64,000 bases of DNA from Pseudonocardia alaniniphila (lineage in GTDB: Bacteria; Actinomycetota; Actinomycetes; Mycobacteriales; Pseudonocardiaceae): positions 62,001-126,000 of the forward strand of contig NZ_JAKXMK010000002.1 of NCBI RefSeq assembly GCF_022524485.1, given 5' to 3'. The translations under genes were made by a program, and so were the position numbers. Within the stretch, counting starts at the first letter, position 1; each line of letters starts with the position of its first letter. This document shows, piece after piece, positions 15,259-23,617 of the stretch. Under the pieces are notes generated by a model. It saw nothing but the letters and a program-made list of their open reading frames with translations. It did not search any database and had not been told where the DNA came from.

Positions 15259-16888
15259 ATGCGGTTGTCCCTTCGCCGTGCACGGTCGAGCGTCATCGTC
15301 ACCGCCGTGCTGCTGTGCGCTGCGCTGCTGGCCGCCTGTGGTCAGGCGCCGGGCGCCGGGCGCCGGTCCCGGCGCGCCGCTGACGGTCCGAACGCTCGAC
15401 CCCTACGGCGGGGACCGGGCCACGGAGGGCTCGCCGCAGACCGGTGGCACCCTCGTCATCGGCAACGACCGGGAGATCATCAGCTTCGACCCGACGCGGC
15501 AGAACTCCAACCTCGCCGCCACGATGGTCTACGACTCGCTGTTCAAGCTGATGCCTGACGGCACGGCGCAGCCCTACCTCGCCGCGTCGATGACCAGCCC
15601 CGACGGCGGCGTGACATGGCGGATGGGCCTGCGCGACGGGGTGCGGTTCTCCGACGGCACACCGCTCGACGCGAACGCGGTGATCGTCAACACCCAGCGC
15701 CACATCGACAAGGCGGCCTCGCCCGCGCACGCGTTCGCGCTGCGGATCATGGCCATGCGCGCGATCGACCCGCTCACGGTGGAGTTCGTCCTCGACGGCC
15801 CGATGGGCGACTTTCCCGTGGTGTTCGCCCAGCCGATGTCGCAGGGCACCCTCGGCATGATCGTCTCGCCCGCCGCACTCGCGCAGTACGGCGACGACAT
15901 CGCGAGCCACCCCGTCGGCGCCGGTCCGTTCATGCTGTCCAACTGGGTGCGCGACAACAAGATGGAGCTCGTCCGCAACCCGGACTACTGGCAGAAAGGC
16001 ATGCCCTACCTGGACGGCGTCGAGATCCGGCCCTTGCCCGACACCGAGAGCCGCTACGCCACCATGGCCAACGGCGACGTCGACGCGATCAACGGCGGAT
16101 TCAACACCGAGCTCGTGCGGGCGTTCGCCAACCCGGACCTGCGTGTCTACTTCGGACCGGGCAACGGCGGCGTCCTCAACTACTTCAACTTCGCCAGGGC
16201 GCCCTTCGACGACAAGCGGATGCGCGAGGCCGCCGTGGCCGCGATGGATCCCAACGCGCTCGGTGCCGCCTTCTTCAGCAACCAGCTGATCAGGGCCGAG
16301 AGCCTGTTCGACGAGACCAGCCCGTACCACACGCAGCAGGCCACCGACGCCTGGCCGAAGTACGACGTCGCACGCGCGAAGCAGCTGGTCGACGAGTACC
16401 GGGCGTCAGGCGGAAACCCCGACTTCGTCTACACCACCGACCGCAGCTCGGTGCCGCTCGGTGAGTTCGTGCAGGCGTCGATGGCCGCGGTGGGCGTCAA
16501 GGTCGAGGTGCGCTACTTCGACCTCGCGGAGTACGCGGGCCGCGTCCTGCAGGGCGGCGACTTCGACATGGCGAGCCAGATCGCGGCGTTCGACTACCCG
16601 TTCCCCGGCATCAGCCGCGTCTACACCACCGGTGGCTCGTCGAACTTCGGGAAGTACCAGAACCCGCAGGTGGACCAGTTGGTGCTGGACGCGAGCGCCA
16701 CGCAGGACGCCGCGCGGCGTACGTCGGACTACCAGCAGCTCGAGCTGCTGCTCAACCAGGACGTCGCCGTGCAGTGGCTGAGCCGCAGCTACCTCTCGAC
16801 GATCACGAAGCCGCAGGTGAAGGGGATCGACCGGTACATCACCCGCGACCTCTTCGTGGCCGGCACGTGGATCGACCGTACGCAGTGA
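15259..16888 (+). pseudogene. family-5 ABC transporter solute-binding lipoprotein, frameshifted
   Basis: The start is clear: GAGGAG precedes the ATG at 15259 and the peptide has a signal sequence with lipobox LLAAC (Cys27). That frame then leaves the gene. The solute-binding domain (TLDPYGG...DRATEGSPQTGG through KGIDRY...WIDRTQ) continues in another frame from about 15366 to 16888. The break falls in three perfect tandem copies of GGCGCCG (15345-15365). Removing one 7-bp copy restores a continuous protein reading CGQAPGAGPGAPLTVRT, which matches the linker of the paralog at 54183. The gene may be inactive, phase-variable, or miscalled at a GC-rich repeat. Family members bind peptides, nickel or small organic ligands. 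The 3' part is otherwise intact. It is followed after 34 bp by an SMP-30 type hydrolase on the same strand. Confidence 0.85.
15345..15365. repeat. 3 x 7-bp tandem repeat inside a coding region
   Basis: Three exact copies of GGCGCCG, followed by one more G, lie right after the lipobox of the solute-binding protein. Because seven is not a multiple of three, gain or loss of a copy changes the reading frame. Two copies give the full-length frame and the three copies seen here do not. Short GC-rich units like this are also prone to assembly and sequencing error. Confidence 0.85.
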
Positions 16889-16922
16889 CAGCCACGACGA
16901 TGGGACAGGCAAGGAGACAGGA

Positions 16923-17846
16923 ATGACGCTCACCACGGTGGCCGAGGGACTGGAGTTCCCGGAGGGGCCGATCGCGCTCGACGACGGTTCGGTGCTGCTC
17001 GTCGAGATCAAGCGCGGCACGCTCACCCGGGTGGCCCCGGACGGCAAGACCTCGGTGGTGGCCGAGACCGGCGGCGGGCCCAACGGTGCCGCGATCGGTC
17101 CCGACGGAGCGGTCTACGTGGCCAACAACGGAGGGTTCTCCTGGACCACCCGGCGCGGCCTGACGGCGCCGGGGCCGCAGCCCGCGGAGTACATCGGCGG
17201 CCGCATCCAGCGCGTCACCCTGGACGGGGAGGTCAGCGACCTCTACACCCACGTCGACGGCCACGGCCTGCGCGGGCCCAACGACCTCGTGTTCGACGCC
17301 CACGGCGGATTCTGGTTCACCGACATGGGCAAGACCCGCACGCGCGAGACCGACCTCGGCGGGCTCTACTACGCCACCGCCGACGGGTCGCGGATCGTCG
17401 AGGTGGTCCACCCGCTCAACGCGCCCAACGGCGTGGGCCTGTCCCCGGACGGCTCGCGGGTCTACGTCGCTGAGACCATCACGGGCCGGCTCTGGTGGTG
17501 GGACATCGCCGCACCCGGGCAGGTGCGGCCGAACCCGGACTCCTGGGCGCCGCACGGCGGCACGCTGCTGCACGGGTTCCCGGGTCTGCAGTGGCTGGAC
17601 TCGCTGGCGGTGGACGCCGAGGGCAACGTCTGCGTCGCCACCCTCTACTCCGGCCGCGTGAGCGTGGTCTCGCCGGAGGGTGATCTCCTGGAGACCGTGC
17701 CGGTACCGGACGACGACATCTTCGTCACCAACGTCTGCTTCGGCGGCCCGGACCTGCGCACGGCCTACATCACGTCATCGGGGCACGGGATCCTCTACTC
17801 GACCCCGTGGCCGCGGCCCGGCCTGCGCCTGAACCACACGGCGTGA
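16923..17846 (+). CDS. SMP-30/gluconolactonase-like hydrolase
   Basis: A 307-residue six-bladed beta-propeller of the SMP-30/LRE family, which includes lactonases and other Ca/Zn-dependent esterases. Expected metal ligands are seen in LEFPEGPIALDDG (Glu about 14), GPNDLVFDAHG (Asn), APNGVGLSPDG (Asn) and WLDSLAVDAEGN (Asp). No signal peptide is seen. AGGAGA lies seven bases before the ATG. It is cotranscribed, probably, with the frameshifted solute-binding gene 34 bp upstream. In catabolic clusters these enzymes often open lactones, but the substrate here is not known. Confidence 0.82.
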   Translation: MTLTTVAEGLEFPEGPIALDDGSVLLVEIKRGTLTRVAPDGKTSVVAETGGGPNGAAIGPDGAVYVANNGGFSWTTRRGLTAPGPQPAEYIGGRIQRVTLDGEVSDLYTHVDGHGLRGPNDLVFDAHGGFWFTDMGKTRTRETDLGGLYYATADGSRIVEVVHPLNAPNGVGLSPDGSRVYVAETITGRLWWWDIAAPGQVRPNPDSWAPHGGTLLHGFPGLQWLDSLAVDAEGNVCVATLYSGRVSVVSPEGDLLETVPVPDDDIFVTNVCFGGPDLRTAYITSSGHGILYSTPWPRPGLRLNHTA

Positions 17847-17858
17847 CCGTCCGGGGCG

Positions 17859-18319
17859 TCAGGGAACGAGCTGGCCGGTGATCGTCGGATCGGTGATGGC
17901 CGTGTCATCGGCCAGCAGGAACGCCTTCGACAGGTTGAGCGACAGCATGCCGCCCCCCTCCTCGAAGGGCAGGAACACCTGCTCGGCCGAGCGGTCGGGC
18001 CCGGGCACGATGCAGAGGTAAGCGTCGTTCGGCTCCATGAGGATGTTCCCCGAACCCAGATGGATCTTGTACGTACGCAGTCCGCCCCGCACCCGCAGGA
18101 ACCGGTCGGCCAGCTCCACCCGGTCGGCGATCGTGAGCCGGGGCAGCAGCCGGGCCAGCGCGTCGCGCCGCGTGCGCGCGGTCTCGGTGAGTAATCCTCG
18201 TGCCCGCCGACCGCCACCTCGTCGAGCCCGATCGACGCGACGCCCACGGCGAGGTCGGCGTCGCGCAGCACCTCCGACAGAACTAGCGGCGGCAGTCCGT
18301 GCGGATCAATGCATACCAG
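17859..18319 (-). pseudogene. remnant of a DUF4132/DUF5724-type large protein
   Basis: Only the C-terminal end of this family is present. The segment GLRTYKIHLGSGNILMEPND...AYLCIVPG through KAFLLADDTAITDPTI (17859-18119) is a characteristic terminal domain of proteins that usually exceed 800 residues. The upstream piece VLRDADLAVGVASIG is encoded in a different frame at about 18200-18275, and the family text between them requires a frameshift near 18190. A further upstream piece collides with the end of the methionine-synthase-like gene at 18340. This is a decayed gene left by deletion of its 5' part. An 86-residue frame from 18119 still opens with ATG but is unlikely to be functional. Confidence 0.75.
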
Positions 18320-18339
18320 CCGTCACGCACCGTGGTGCG

Positions 18340-19446
18340 TCAGTTCTTCCACACCTGATCGGCGGCCTGCACCACGAGCCCGATCTTCGCGGCCTGGACG
18401 TCCTCGGTGAGCTCGGGGTGCGCCTCGACCATCGAGGCGAATCCGCACTGGGTGGACACGGCGAGCTGTTCGAGGGGGACGAAGGCGGCCGCCTCCTGGA
18501 TCCGTTCGACGATCTCGCCCACCGGCTCCACCACGGCCGTCTTCGTGGAGACGAGGCCGAGCACCACGGTCTTGCCGGCGGGCGTGGCCGCGAGCGGTTC
18601 GAACGTGCCCGACCGCTCGTCGTCGTACTCGAGCAGGAACCGGTCGAAGCCCGAGCAGCGGCGGAACAGCGCTTCGGCGACGGCGTCGTAGCCGCCTGCC
18701 GCCATCCAGCGGCCGTTGCGGTTGCCCCGGCACAGGTGGATCGCGAACGTGACCCCGGGGGCGCCGGCGACGGAGTTGATCAGGTCGAGGCCCTCGGTCA
18801 GGATGCGCTCCACCGAGATGCCCTGCTGCTCGTACCACTCCCGGGTCTCCTGCTGCACCAGGGTGGCGATCTCCGGGGCGTCGATCTGCACGTAGGTGCA
18901 GCCCAGCCGCACGAGCTCCTGCACCTCGGTGCGGATGATGTCGGCGGCCGCGGCCGCCATCGCGAACACATCGCTGTACGCGGCGGTGGAGTGCCGCGGC
19001 GACCAGCGCAGGAGCATCATCAACGGGCTGGGGAGCGTCACCTTCAGGCGGCGCCGTGCGCGGGCGCGGGCATAGCCGAACTCCTCGGTGACCGACGAGC
19101 GGCGCAGGCGCAGCGCACCGGTGACGACGAGCGGGAGGTCCTCCTCGATCGGGCCGTCGTCGGTGTACCAGACGCGCTTGACGCCCGGGACGTGCTCGAG
19201 GCCCTCGACGGACTCCGTGAGCGGGCCGGTGAAGATCCCCCGCCGCATCTCGCCGTCGGTCAGCACCCCCAGCCCACTGCCCTCCTGCAGCGCGATGGCC
19301 TGGTCGACCGCGCGGTCCTCGATCTCCTTGAACTCGGCCGCGCTGATCGTCCCGTCAGCGACGGCCCGCCGGGCGGCGACCAGGTGACGGGGGCGCAGCA
19401 GGGACCCGACGACCTCAGCACGGATGTGTTCGGTTCCGTTCGGCAC
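18340..19446 (-). CDS. MetE C-terminal-like (cobalamin-independent methionine synthase II) methyltransferase
   Basis: A 368-residue protein equivalent to the C-terminal catalytic barrel of cobalamin-independent methionine synthase. The features are RAEVVGSLLRP at the N-terminus, QIDAPE, FAIHLCRGN (His and Cys) and STQCGFAS (Cys), which give the zinc ligands used to activate a thiol. Stand-alone members of this class transfer methyl groups to or from thiols and many act in catabolism of methylated compounds, so the true methyl donor is uncertain. The start is GTG at 19446 with GAGGAG eight bases upstream. On the minus strand TAACGT at 19507-19502 is a possible -10. It is divergent from the membrane gene at 19647. 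Confidence 0.85.
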   Translation of the reverse strand: MPNGTEHIRAEVVGSLLRPRHLVAARRAVADGTISAAEFKEIEDRAVDQAIALQEGSGLGVLTDGEMRRGIFTGPLTESVEGLEHVPGVKRVWYTDDGPIEEDLPLVVTGALRLRRSSVTEEFGYARARARRRLKVTLPSPLMMLLRWSPRHSTAAYSDVFAMAAAAADIIRTEVQELVRLGCTYVQIDAPEIATLVQQETREWYEQQGISVERILTEGLDLINSVAGAPGVTFAIHLCRGNRNGRWMAAGGYDAVAEALFRRCSGFDRFLLEYDDERSGTFEPLAATPAGKTVVLGLVSTKTAVVEPVGEIVERIQEAAAFVPLEQLAVSTQCGFASMVEAHPELTEDVQAAKIGLVVQAADQVWKN

Positions 19447-19646
19447 GACATCAACTCCTCGGGGGATTTTCGCCGGCACCTTCGTGGTGCCGCCGCGATC
19501 GACGTTAGTCACCACGCATGGGCCGGACATCGGTCGACGCATTGAACGCGAGGCCATCCTGCGGACGTCAGCGGCCGAGCGACACCACGAGGCGCGGCGT
19601 CGACGGTTCGAGGTCACAAACCGCACGAGCATTCCGTCGTCATCGC

Positions 19647-20252
19647 ATGCGCATCGAGAAGCTGCTCCGGCCGGCCGGCCTGATCGTGGTGGCGGCCGGC
19701 CTGGTCTTTCAGGTCGCCGAGCCCGTGCGTCCCCGGACGATCACCCTGGTCGTCGTGGTCGGGGCCGTCGCACTCGGCCTGGTGTCGCTCGCGCCGGGGC
19801 GAGGCCGCCAGCTGGTGATCGCCCGGTGGGTGATGGCGGTGCTGCTCGCGCTCGACTTCGGCGGGGCGGTCGCCGACCGGCTCGGCGTGCTCGGCGGGCC
19901 GGGGGTCGTCGGAGTGACCTGGGGCGATTGGGACCACTTCGTGGCGTCCACCGGGCAACTGCTGCCCTGGGCGCCGCGCCCACTGGTCGTCGCCGCCGCG
20001 CTGGGCGCCACCGTGGTGGAGTCCGTCCTCACCGTCTGGCTGCTCTCCGGGTGGAGGCGGCGCACGGCCGGAGTGGTCGCCGCCGGGCTGCTCGCCGTCT
20101 TCCTCGTGTCGATGCTGTCGACCGTGGGGACGGCGAGGGTGGCGATGAATGCGGTGCCGCTGCTTGTCGGAGGAGCTCTGCTGCTGGCCGCGCAGCAGCC
20201 GCTCCACCGGACTTCGCGATCGTCGCGATCGATCTCCTTGAACGCGGGCTGA
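19647..20252 (+). CDS. DoxX-like membrane protein
   Basis: A 201-residue protein with five or so hydrophobic helices. The block WGDWDHFVASTGQLLPWAPR followed by VVAAALGATVVESVLTVWLL resembles the DoxX family, whose members are linked to quinone or thiol redox at the membrane without a general assigned reaction. The start ATG at 19647 has only a weak ribosome site. It is divergent from the methyltransferase gene and 89 bp before the amidohydrolase at 20342. Its role in the cluster is unknown. Confidence 0.6.
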   Translation: MRIEKLLRPAGLIVVAAGLVFQVAEPVRPRTITLVVVVGAVALGLVSLAPGRGRQLVIARWVMAVLLALDFGGAVADRLGVLGGPGVVGVTWGDWDHFVASTGQLLPWAPRPLVVAAALGATVVESVLTVWLLSGWRRRTAGVVAAGLLAVFLVSMLSTVGTARVAMNAVPLLVGGALLLAAQQPLHRTSRSSRSISLNAG

Positions 20253-20273
20253 CGCGGTCAATGCGCGGCATCA

Positions 20274-20283
20274 TTCATATGAA
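20274..20283. promoter_or_regulatory. 10-bp palindrome upstream of an amidohydrolase
   Basis: TTCATATGAA is a perfect palindrome in an AT-rich island about 58 bp upstream of the ATG at 20342. It may be an operator or only part of the promoter; no neighbouring regulator can be assigned to it. Confidence 0.35.
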
Positions 20284-20341
20284 GACCATGTCTGGGAGGA
20301 GAGATCGCCGTCCACGGCGAACAGGTGAGAAGGAGGAGTCG

Positions 20342-21316
20342 ATGCGACGCGTCGCGCTTGAAGAGGCCTGCTGGTTCAACCAGCTGACCACGCCGTGGCG
20401 CTTCACGACCCGGCCATTGTCGCGGCCGAAGATCCTGGACCGATACGTGTCCAGATTGGCGGATTTCACCGAGTTTCGGCTGCCGGAGATGGATCTGAAC
20501 GGCATCGATGTGCAGGTGCTGTCACTGGGCGCGCCCGGGTTGCAGACCCAGCCCGATACGGACGTCGCCGTCCGGGACGCGCGCCTGGCCAACGATCTGC
20601 TGGCCGAGACCGTCGGGAGGCATCCCACCAGATTCGCCGGTCTGGCCGCGGTGGCGTTGCAAGACCCCGACGTCGCCGCCGCGGAACTCCGCCGGGCAGT
20701 GCACGAGCTCGGGCTGTGCGGAGTGCTGGTCAACGACCACACGCTGGGGCACTACCTGGACGAGGAACGGTACGGGGGATTCTGGGCCGCGCTGGAGGAG
20801 CTCGATGTGCCGCTCTACCTCCATCCGGGGGTCGAACCGGAGTGGTCGATGCTCGACGGGTACCCGGAGCTGAACGGCGCCACCTTCAGCTGGGCGGCCT
20901 CGACCGGCGGCCACGCGCTGCGGTTGGTCTACGGTGGCGTTTTCGACCGATTTCCCCGGGCCACGGTGATTCTCGGGCATATGGGCGAGTTTTTGCCGTA
21001 CCAGCTGACGCGGTTCGACTCGCGCTACCGCTTCTTCGGCGAGAATCGCAGGCTGGAGCGCCGACCGTCGGAATACTTCGGCGAGAACATCAAGATCACC
21101 ACCTCTGGGGTGTTCTCCCACGCCGCACTCATCGCGGCGATTCAGGCGATCGGTGTGGACAACGTGATGTTCTCCATCGACTACCCCTTCGAGTCGACCG
21201 AGGAGGCCGTGCGTTTCCTGGACAGCGCGCCACTGTCACCGACCGACCTGCGGCGCCTCGCCCACGGCAACGCCGACCGTCTGCTCCGGCTGCCGTGCCC
21301 GACCTCGAACGCGTAG
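20342..21316 (+). CDS. amidohydrolase-2 family, gamma-resorcylate-decarboxylase-like
   Basis: A 324-residue TIM-barrel protein of the ACMSD/gamma-resorcylate decarboxylase branch. The N-terminus MRRVALEEACWF has the ALEE start (in place of HxH) used by non-oxidative aromatic decarboxylases. It is followed by VNDHTLGHYLDEERYGGFW, VPLYLHPG (His), ILGHMGEFLPY (His) and SIDYPFES (Asp), all in the expected order for a divalent metal site. Relatives reversibly decarboxylate hydroxybenzoates. AAGGAGGAG precedes the ATG by five bases. It is convergent with the solute-binding gene ending at 21344. The substrate is inferred only to be an aromatic acid. Confidence 0.82.
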   Translation: MRRVALEEACWFNQLTTPWRFTTRPLSRPKILDRYVSRLADFTEFRLPEMDLNGIDVQVLSLGAPGLQTQPDTDVAVRDARLANDLLAETVGRHPTRFAGLAAVALQDPDVAAAELRRAVHELGLCGVLVNDHTLGHYLDEERYGGFWAALEELDVPLYLHPGVEPEWSMLDGYPELNGATFSWAASTGGHALRLVYGGVFDRFPRATVILGHMGEFLPYQLTRFDSRYRFFGENRRLERRPSEYFGENIKITTSGVFSHAALIAAIQAIGVDNVMFSIDYPFESTEEAVRFLDSAPLSPTDLRRLAHGNADRLLRLPCPTSNA

Positions 21317-21343
21317 GACCGCCGGTACCAGCGGCCGTGCCCG

Positions 21344-22963
21344 TCACTGCGACGGGCGGTCCAGCCACACCCTGGCGTAGAACATGTCTCGCGACGTGTA
21401 CCGGTCGATGCCCTTCACCTGCGGTTTCGCGATCGTCGCCAGATAGCTGCGGCTGAGCCAGCAGGCCACGAGATCGCGGTTGACCTGCAGCTCCACCTGC
21501 TGGTACGCCTTGGTCCGCTCTGCCTCGTCGCTGGTGCTCGCGGCGGTGGCCAGCAGCTTGTCCACCTCGGGGTTGGAGTACTTCCCATAGTTGGTGTTGC
21601 CGCCGGTCTGCACCAGCCGGGAGGCGCCGGGGAAGGGCGCGTCGAACGCGCTCACCGTGGTGGTGAGGTCGAAGTCCCCGCTCTGCACCACCTGAGACGA
21701 GTACTGGGCCAGGTCGTAGAACTGCAGCTTCACCGTGATGCCGACGGCCGCCATCTGCGCCTGCAGGAACTCGCCGAACTGGGTACGCGCGGTCGTCGTC
21801 TTGAGCGTGAAGTCGGGGTTCCCGCCGCTCGCGCGGTACTCCGCGATGAGCTGCTTCGCGCGTTCCGGATCGTAGGTCGGCCACTCCTGCGACGCCGCCT
21901 CCGTGTGGTCGGGGCTGTCGGTGTCGAACAGGCTGGTGGCCGTCACGAGCTGGTTGTTGTAAAGGCTCGCGCTCAGCGCCTTCATGTCGAGCGCGCGGAC
22001 CACCGCCTCACGCATGCGCCGGTCGTCGAACGGTGCGCGGGCGAAGTTGAAGTAGAGGTACTCGCCTGCGCTCCCCGGTCCGTAGTAGACGGAGAGGGCG
22101 GGATCCTCGAACGCGCGCACCAACTCCTGGTTGTAGGCCGCGAAGATCAGGTCGACGTCACCGTTCTGGATCGACGCGTAGCGCGACTCGGTGTCGGGGA
22201 GCGGGCGGAACTCGAGCTGGTCGAGGTAGGGCTGGTCGGGCTGCCAGTAGTTCGGGTTGCGCTCCAGCACGAGCCGCGAGTCCGGGATCCACTCGACGAA
22301 TCGGAACGGCCCCGCACCGACGGGGTGGCGGCCGATGTCGTCGCCGTACTGCTGCAGCGCGGCGGGCGAGATGATCACGCCCAGCGTGCCGTAGGTGATC
22401 GACTGGGCGAACACCACCGGGAACGAGCCGAGCGGGCTCTTCAGCGTGAACTCGACCGTCAGCGGGTCGAGCGCCCGCATCGAGGCGATCTGCTCCGCGT
22501 ACGGGTGGGCGGGGGAGGCGGTCTTGTCGATGTGGCGCTGCACGTTGACCAGCACTGCGTCGGCGTCGAGCGGTGTGCCGTCGCTGAACTTCACATCGGG
22601 ACGCAGCTCCAGCCGCCAGGTCAGCCCGCCGTCCGGGCTGTCCATCGACTTCGCGAGGTAGGGCTGCGCCGTGCCGTCCGGGGTCAGCTTCATGAGGGAG
22701 TCGTAGACGGCGAACGTGGCCATGTTCGCGTTCTGGACCGTCGGGTCGAAGCTGACGATCTCCCGGTCCATGCCGAGCCGCAGGGTGCCCCCGTGCTTGG
22801 GTGCGCCCTCGCTCGCGATGTCACCGCCCCAGGCGTTGACCGACCGGATGTCGGCCCGCGTGGCCGCCGGATCGGCGGCCCCGCAGCCGGAGGCGACCAC
22901 GACGATCCCGAGGATCGCCGCGATCGCGCCCACCAGACGTGCGCGACGGCGTTGCCACCGCAT
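21344..22963 (-). CDS. family-5 ABC transporter solute-binding lipoprotein
   Basis: A 539-residue extracytoplasmic receptor (SBP_bac_5, peptide/nickel/opine-type). The signal peptide ends VVASGC, a lipobox. Family landmarks include LRLGMDREIVSFDPT, SDGTPLDADAVLVNVQRHID, PVGAGPFRFVEW and RNPNYWQPDQPYLDQL. It is a close paralog of the proteins at 15259 and 54183: all three share the post-lipobox WGGD/YGGD...EG.P..GG linker and the C-terminal KP.VKG..RY..RD. No permease gene is adjacent. The ATG has GAGGAG upstream. It is probably the last gene of a minus-strand unit with the Rieske oxygenase and VOC genes. Confidence 0.88.
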   Translation of the reverse strand: MRWQRRRARLVGAIAAILGIVVVASGCGAADPAATRADIRSVNAWGGDIASEGAPKHGGTLRLGMDREIVSFDPTVQNANMATFAVYDSLMKLTPDGTAQPYLAKSMDSPDGGLTWRLELRPDVKFSDGTPLDADAVLVNVQRHIDKTASPAHPYAEQIASMRALDPLTVEFTLKSPLGSFPVVFAQSITYGTLGVIISPAALQQYGDDIGRHPVGAGPFRFVEWIPDSRLVLERNPNYWQPDQPYLDQLEFRPLPDTESRYASIQNGDVDLIFAAYNQELVRAFEDPALSVYYGPGSAGEYLYFNFARAPFDDRRMREAVVRALDMKALSASLYNNQLVTATSLFDTDSPDHTEAASQEWPTYDPERAKQLIAEYRASGGNPDFTLKTTTARTQFGEFLQAQMAAVGITVKLQFYDLAQYSSQVVQSGDFDLTTTVSAFDAPFPGASRLVQTGGNTNYGKYSNPEVDKLLATAASTSDEAERTKAYQQVELQVNRDLVACWLSRSYLATIAKPQVKGIDRYTSRDMFYARVWLDRPSQ

Positions 22964-23054
22964 GATGTCCCACTCCTCGTCGAGTCGGTGTCGCTCATGG
23001 CCCGCGACCGGCGGGTACGGCAGGCGGGTGGCGGCCTGTGGTGAGGGCTTGCGC

Positions 23055-23100
23055 TGATCAGGGCAGTACCCGATCAGGGCAGTACCGATCAGGGCAGGAC
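23055..23100. repeat. three tandem 15-16-bp repeats
   Basis: GATCAGGGCAGTACC occurs at 23055-23069 and 23072-23086, followed by a diverged third copy, GATCAGGGCAGGAC, at 23087-23100. The array covers the last codons and stop of the VOC gene and the start of the gap before the solute-binding gene. A change in copy number would alter both the VOC C-terminus and the spacing to the next cistron. Confidence 0.8.
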
Positions 23101-23613
23101 AGCAGCGGGCGAGGAGACGCCGACACCCCCTCGCGTGCCGGCCCCGTACCTCGCCTTCTCCTTCTGCAGGTCGAGTGGCACGCCGCGGCGCGTGCGCTGT
23201 TCGAACGCCGCGTCGTCGAGCAGGTCGGCCGGCACCAGCCACGCGACCTCGAACTCCAGCCCGTCGGGGTCGCGGGCGTAGATGCTCTTGGTGGTGCCGT
23301 GGTCGGTGGCACCGACGTAGGCGCCGATGCTCATCAGGCGCTGGGCGAGCTCCTCGAGCTCGGCCAGCGTGCTGATCTCCCATCCGAGGTGGTACAGGCC
23401 CACGGCGCCGCGTCCCGCCGGGTTGTCGGCCGCCTCGCCGATGGCGAACAGACCGATGTCGTGGTCGTTCGTCGAGTCCGGCGCCTGCATGAAGGCGGCC
23501 TGCCCCGGTCGCTCCATCTGCACGCTGAAGCCGAGCACGTCCCGGTAGAACGCGACACTGCGGTTGACGTCGCGCACGAACACGACGGCGTGGTTGAGCC
23601 TGTTGATCGCCAT
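23089..23613 (-). CDS. VOC-family (extradiol dioxygenase/glyoxalase-like) protein
   Basis: A 174-residue single-unit vicinal-oxygen-chelate protein. The metal triad is visible as His8 (RLNHAVVF), His75 (GLYHLGWEI) and Glu122 (LEFEVAW), the arrangement used by extradiol dioxygenases and some isomerases. It starts 4 bp after the stop of the Rieske oxygenase gene, so they are cotranscribed. In sequence the pair would be ring hydroxylation followed by ring cleavage, though a one-domain protein of this size may instead act on other substrates. GGAG lies nine bases before the ATG. Its 3' end lies inside a tandem repeat. Confidence 0.83.
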   Translation of the reverse strand: MAINRLNHAVVFVRDVNRSVAFYRDVLGFSVQMERPGQAAFMQAPDSTNDHDIGLFAIGEAADNPAGRGAVGLYHLGWEISTLAELEELAQRLMSIGAYVGATDHGTTKSIYARDPDGLEFEVAWLVPADLLDDAAFEQRTRRGVPLDLQKEKARYGAGTRGGVGVSSPAAVLP

Positions 23614-23617
23614 ACGG

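Noticed and set aside
16889..16922. Terminator after the frameshifted receptor gene
   Set aside because: Only 34 bp with no stable stem seen; the following SMP-30 gene is probably cotranscribed.
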